From an uncultured Ruminococcus sp. (GTDB taxonomy: Bacteria; Bacillota; Clostridia; Oscillospirales; Acutalibacteraceae), in assembly GCA_902773035.1 (NCBI GenBank), contig CACYDB010000178.1:1-8744 (forward strand): DNA of 8,744 nucleotides, in the 5' to 3' direction. The stretch's first letter is position 1; the number at the start of each line of letters is the position of its first letter. The notes beneath the pieces were generated by a model, which was not told the DNA's origin, ran no database searches, and worked only from the letters and a program-made list of their open reading frames with translations. Below are positions 5,961-8,744 of the stretch, piece by piece. Made by a program: the position numbers and the translations under genes.

Positions 5961-7253
5961 TTAGTCCTCCGTATCTTCTTCGATCGGGTCGATCGTAACG
6001 TTCGCCGCGATAATACGCTGGCTGTTCACCTGCTGAACCTGCAGCAGAATGTTTTCAAATTTGAACTTCGCCTTACGTCTCGGGATCGTTGTGAAATGCT
6101 CCAGTATAAATCCGCCGACAGTTACAGCGTCAGTCTCCACGTCGTCGGGGTCTATATCCGCAAGGTCAAACAAATCCTCAAGCGGCATATCTCCGCTGAC
6201 TATGTACTCGTTGTCCGAAATCTTAGTACAGTCGTTCTCGATTTCCTCGTCCTCGTCCCAGATCTCTCCGACAATCTCCTCGAGCAAGTCCTCCATCGTA
6301 ACAATGCCGAGCGTGCCGCCGTATTCGTCGGTGACAACGGCAATATGAAGTCTCTTGCGTTTAAAATCGCTGAGTATCTTAGAGAGGTTCTGATTGTTGA
6401 ATACAAAGTACGCGGGCTGAATCAGCTTGCCGATATTAGGCTCGTTGCCGCTTGCCAGCTCCTCAAGATAATCACGCGTGTAGAGTATGCCGATAATATG
6501 GTCGATCGTTTCCTTGTACACGGGAATACGCGAATAACGGCTCTCAAAGATTATGTGCTTTAGCTTCTCGGGAGGATCCATAATGTCAATTGCCGTCATA
6601 TCAACTCTCGGCGTAAGAACCTCGAGCACCGTTTTATCGTCGAAGTCGAGCACAGACTGAACCATCTCGCTCTCATCCTCCTCGAGCACACCCTCGTCCT
6701 CGATATTCTCGACGATCTGTTTAAGCTCATCCTCGGTTACGGAGGGCTGTTCATCCTTTGAGCCCGCGACCTTAAACGCGACCTCCTTCAGCTTGACAAA
6801 CAAAAATACGATCGGCGTCAGAACAATAGTTATAGCCTTGAGTATCCCCGCCGTAGCGAGCGAGTAAGCCTCGCTGTGCTCCTTAGCCAGACACTTCGGA
6901 ATGATCTCTCCGAAGGTCAGCACAAGCAACGTGGTAGCGCCCGTGGCTATGGCGGTACCGATGTTTCCGAATAGCTCCAGACATACGACCGTCGCGAGCG
7001 ACGAGCAGCCGAGGTTGACGATGTTGTTGCAAATCAGAATCGCCGTCAGAGCCTTATCAAAATGCTCGGTTATGTAGAGCGCTTTCTTAGCCTTTTTATC
7101 GCCGTCATCGGCGTAGCTCTGGATCCTCAGCTTGTTCACAAAAGAAAAAGCCGTCTCAACCGAGCTGAAAAAAGCCGAAAGAAGTATACAAAGTATTATT
7201 ACAATTATCTGCCACAATTGGACTTCCAAAATTTTATCACTCCGGTAATTCAT
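5961..7253 (-). CDS. CNNM/CBS-pair/CorC-domain membrane protein (hemolysin C/TlyC-like family), probable Mg2+ or Co2+ efflux
   Basis: Membrane protein of the CNNM/CorB family, whose studied members export magnesium or similar divalent cations; the old name hemolysin is misleading. The CNNM (DUF21) membrane domain covers about residues 10-165, with SAFFSSVETAF (26-36), NNIVNLGCSSLAT (76-88) and GEIIPK (115-120), the metal-path motifs. An acidic linker 166-195 leads to the tandem CBS pair (about 212-330), including LTPRVDM (213-219), SRIPVY (241-246) and DEYGGTLGIVTMEDLLEEIV (309-328). The CorC/HlyC C-terminal domain spans about 345-425. At 430 residues it is full length. The ATG at 7253 has no ribosome binding site. 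A TTG at 7229 (residue 9) has GGAG 10 bases upstream, so the true product may be 422 residues. It converges on rnmV and diverges from the tepA-like gene. Confidence 0.92.
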   Translation of the reverse strand: MNYRSDKILEVQLWQIIVIILCILLSAFFSSVETAFSFVNKLRIQSYADDGDKKAKKALYITEHFDKALTAILICNNIVNLGCSSLATVVCLELFGNIGTAIATGATTLLVLTFGEIIPKCLAKEHSEAYSLATAGILKAITIVLTPIVFLFVKLKEVAFKVAGSKDEQPSVTEDELKQIVENIEDEGVLEEDESEMVQSVLDFDDKTVLEVLTPRVDMTAIDIMDPPEKLKHIIFESRYSRIPVYKETIDHIIGILYTRDYLEELASGNEPNIGKLIQPAYFVFNNQNLSKILSDFKRKRLHIAVVTDEYGGTLGIVTMEDLLEEIVGEIWDEDEEIENDCTKISDNEYIVSGDMPLEDLFDLADIDPDDVETDAVTVGGFILEHFTTIPRRKAKFKFENILLQVQQVNSQRIIAANVTIDPIEEDTED

Positions 7254-7261
7254 ATTAACTC

Positions 7262-7267
7262 AGTATA
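7262..7267 (-). promoter_or_regulatory. Possible -10 box for the CNNM/CBS gene
   Basis: TATACT on the minus strand at 7267-7262. The matching -35 region (TTTTAG, 17 bases upstream) is poor. A start near 7255 would fall almost on the ATG at 7253 and would favour initiation at the TTG at 7229. Low confidence because the whole gap is AT-rich. Confidence 0.35.
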
Positions 7268-7274
7268 ATAATAC

Positions 7275-7280
7275 TATAAT
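7275..7280 (+). promoter_or_regulatory. Possible -10 box for the tepA-like gene
   Basis: TATAAT at 7275-7280 is perfect consensus but no acceptable -35 box lies 16-18 bases upstream. Another TATAAT sits at 7264-7269, overlapping the candidate minus-strand -10. The leader to 7370 would be about 85 bases and A/T-rich, with no obvious structured RNA in it. Confidence 0.35.
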
Positions 7281-7369
7281 ATTTCTAAAAAATAATTTTT
7301 TAAAAGAAAAAAGAGCAAATTTCCTCATAAATCACGCCCGAAAAGCCAAAATACATACGGAGGTACATT

Positions 7370-8089
7370 ATGAGCGAAAAAGAAGAATATATAAAGAACC
7401 CCTGCGAGCCGGAGGAAAATCCGCCCGAGGACTCTCCGATAGAGGAGAAACGCTTTGAGGAGATCGAAAACGCGGGCTCGATTATCGCGGCGAGAGGGGA
7501 CAAGGTGATCCACTGCCTTACCGTGATAGGACAGATCGAGGGTCATTATCTGCTCCCTCAGAACAGCAAAAGCACAAAGTACGAGCACGTCATCCCGCTG
7601 CTCGTCTCAATAGACGAGGACCCGCGGATCGACGGACTGCTCATTCTCCTTAACACAGTCGGCGGCGACGTAGAGGCGGGACTCGCGATAGCGGAGCTCA
7701 TCTCGGGAATGAGAAAGCCGACGGTCTCAATCGTCCTCGGCGGCGGACACTCAATCGGAATACCCCTTGCCGTCGCCGCGAAAAAGAGCTTCATAGCAAA
7801 GAGCGCCTCGATGACCGCTCACCCTGTCAGGAGCACAGGGCTGACGATCGGCGTACCGCAGACCTTCGAGTATTATCAGCGTATGCAGGACAGGATCACA
7901 AATTTTGTGGTTGACAATTCCAATATCTCGCGCGAGGATTACACAGGTCTGATTATGAATACGGGCGAGCTCGTTATGGATATCGGCACGATTCTCGACG
8001 GACAGCGGGCAGTTGACGTCGGACTGATCGACAGCGTCGGAACTCTCACCGAGGCTGTAGACTGCTTGTACTCAATGATAGGAGAATGA
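7370..8089 (+). CDS. TepA/YmfB-type ClpP-fold serine peptidase
   Basis: ClpP/crotonase-fold protein of the TepA (translocation-enhancing protein, YmfB) group of Firmicutes; members have been tied to protein export and to developmental proteolysis, but the substrate is not known from sequence. Residues 1-34 are a charged, Glu/Pro-rich tail. The ClpP-like core runs from about 45 to the end. LLNTVGGDVEAGLAIAELI (93-111) is the handle entry. GGGHSIG (124-130) carries the likely nucleophile S128, and MTAHPVR (149-154) the likely base H151; D204 in LVMDIG could complete the triad. No signal peptide or membrane segment is seen, so it is probably cytoplasmic. The start has a strong GGAGGT (7359-7364) 5 bases ahead. 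The gene is monocistronic here, ended by a hairpin; the spoIIIE-type neighbour seen in Bacillus is absent. Confidence 0.88.
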   Translation: MSEKEEYIKNPCEPEENPPEDSPIEEKRFEEIENAGSIIAARGDKVIHCLTVIGQIEGHYLLPQNSKSTKYEHVIPLLVSIDEDPRIDGLLILLNTVGGDVEAGLAIAELISGMRKPTVSIVLGGGHSIGIPLAVAAKKSFIAKSASMTAHPVRSTGLTIGVPQTFEYYQRMQDRITNFVVDNSNISREDYTGLIMNTGELVMDIGTILDGQRAVDVGLIDSVGTLTEAVDCLYSMIGE

Positions 8090-8090
8090 A

Positions 8091-8124
8091 TCGGTACCCT
8101 TTTTACAGGGTACCGAAAAATTTT
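8091..8124 (+). terminator. Hairpin terminator after the tepA-like gene
   Basis: A perfect 10-bp stem TCGGTACCCT (8091-8100) with AGGGTACCGA (8107-8116) closes a 6-base loop, starting one base after the stop codon. It is followed by AAAATTTT, so the T run is short and offset by four A residues. Probable intrinsic terminator, somewhat weaker than the one after rnmV. Confidence 0.75.
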
Positions 8125-8135
8125 GCCGAAAAGTC

Positions 8136-8165
8136 TTGCTTTTCAACGCGACTTTCGTTTATAAT
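8136..8165 (+). promoter_or_regulatory. Promoter of the AGCS symporter gene
   Basis: TTGCTT (8136-8141), an 18-base spacer and a perfect TATAAT (8160-8165). The start would fall near 8172, leaving a short leader of about 29 bases before the GTG at 8201. No riboswitch fits in so short a leader. Confidence 0.75.
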
Positions 8166-8198
8166 GAACATAATATTTCTAAAAGGGGGAGGAAATAT

Positions 8199-8216
8199 AT
8201 GTGTTTGACTCGATAA
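8199..8216 (+). other. Overlapping start signals at the symporter gene: mini-ORF, GTG and ATG
   Basis: The ribosome binding site GGGGGAGG (8185-8192) stands 6 bases from an ATG (8199) and 8 bases from the in-frame GTG (8201). The ATG opens a five-codon frame, MCLTR, whose TAA (8214-8216) overlaps the in-frame ATG at 8216 as TAATG. Initiation could be at the GTG, or by reinitiation at 8216 after the mini-ORF. The sequence alone does not decide. Confidence 0.45.
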
Positions 8217-8744
8217 TGAACTTTTTCAATTCTGTTGATGATATAATGTATTATCCGATACTCATCATTATCCTCGCGGCAGCGGGCTTATTCTTCACAT
8301 TCCGCACAAAAGGCGTACAGATACGTCTTTTCGGGGAATCCTGCCGTTTGATTATGGAGAAGCCCTCGGGCGATCAAAAGGTTTCATCTTTTCAGGCGCT
8401 GATGGTTTCGACCGCCTCGCGCGTCGGAACAGGCAATATCGTCGGAGTTTCGACAGCAATTTGCCTCGGAGGTCCCGGAGCTTGCTTCTGGATGTGGCTT
8501 ATGTGTATAATCGGCGCATCCTCAGCGTTTATCGAGAGTACGCTTGCGCAGGTTTTCAAGCGTAAGGATAAGGACGGCAACGGCTACGGCGGTCCGGCGT
8601 ATTATATTGAGCAAGCTCTCAAAAAACCTGTGATTTCCGTAATATTCTGCGTCTTTCTTATTGCTACATATGCTTTCGGCTTTAATCTTCTGTGTTCATA
8701 CAATCTGCAATCTTCCTTTGAGGTCTACGGCTTTTATGATAAAA
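8201..8744 (+). CDS. Sodium:alanine/glycine-type amino acid symporter (AGCS family), N-terminal part
   Basis: Membrane carrier of the AGCS family, which takes up alanine or glycine with sodium. The frame is open to the window end: 181 residues of a family of about 450-480, so roughly the first 40%. Family signatures are strong: a hydrophobic segment at 18-34 ending FFTFRTKGVQ, then SSFQALMVSTASRVGTGNIVG at 62-82 broken by the expected GTGNI core (76-80), CLGGPGACFWMWL (88-100), a second membrane stretch to 112, and GGPAYYIEQAL (130-140). Further hydrophobic residues run through 143-165. The start chosen is GTG at 8201, 8 bases after GGGGGAGG; ATG at 8216 is an alternative giving five fewer residues. 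The gene has its own promoter and sits behind the tepA-like terminator, so it is an independent unit. Confidence 0.93.
   Translation, partial: MFDSIMNFFNSVDDIMYYPILIIILAAAGLFFTFRTKGVQIRLFGESCRLIMEKPSGDQKVSSFQALMVSTASRVGTGNIVGVSTAICLGGPGACFWMWLMCIIGASSAFIESTLAQVFKRKDKDGNGYGGPAYYIEQALKKPVISVIFCVFLIATYAFGFNLLCSYNLQSSFEVYGFYDK

Noticed and set aside
5949..6563. A 204-codon plus-strand open frame
   Set aside because: It lies wholly opposite the CBS/CorC part of the CNNM gene, has no ribosome binding site or family motif, and its residues mirror the codon bias of the true gene.
7254..7369. Riboswitch or small RNA in the divergent gap
   Set aside because: The sequence is A/T-rich with no stable hairpin or conserved core I recognise.
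1..8744. Novel defence, mobile or biosynthetic system
   Set aside because: All nine coding regions belong to recognisable housekeeping or transport families; no transposase, integrase, toxin-antitoxin pair, restriction gene or tRNA-linked attachment site was seen.

Overview
The window reads as ordinary chromosome of a Gram-positive Firmicute, most likely a Clostridia member of the Ruminococcus/Oscillospiraceae kind (inference from gene style, not a database match). Signs are a T-box leader on pheST, an RNase M5, a PlsY acyltransferase, a TepA/ClpP-like protein, strong GGAGG-type ribosome binding sites, near-consensus sigma-A promoters, and moderately GC-rich genes with AT-rich gaps.

Layout. 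Bases 1-2135 (minus) hold pheT (3' part missing, cut by the window edge) and pheS. Bases 2162-2440 (minus) hold their promoter and a complete T-box riboswitch: an AGTA/GAA specifier loop with a UUC (Phe) specifier, the AAGGGTGGTACCGCGG T-box and a perfect 11-bp terminator. A back-to-back promoter starts a plus-strand run: plsY (2510-3199), then, behind its own promoter, a HIT-family protein (3266-3604) and a phosphoribosyltransferase (3608-4147). A 111-bp repeat-bearing spacer follows, then holA (4259-5311) and rnmV (5308-5901), which overlap by ATGA. A hairpin terminator at 5908-5945 separates rnmV from a convergent minus-strand CNNM/CBS/CorC membrane protein (5961-7253). Beyond an AT-rich divergent gap lie a TepA-like ClpP-fold protein (7370-8089) with a hairpin terminator, and the 5' part of an AGCS sodium:alanine-type symporter (8201 to the window end).

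Functionally this is mostly housekeeping: Phe-tRNA charging controlled by uncharged tRNA-Phe, phosphatidic acid synthesis, nucleotide metabolism, the replication clamp loader, 5S rRNA maturation, and two membrane transport proteins. I found no defence locus, insertion sequence, phage gene, CRISPR array or clearly novel system. The least explained piece is the 4149-4248 spacer, which has an 8-bp direct repeat flanking a GC-rich hairpin and five tandem heptads (consensus CTAAYCA) with a 10-bp inverted partner, ending at the holA ribosome binding site. Other points worth checking are start-codon choices for the CNNM protein and the symporter.
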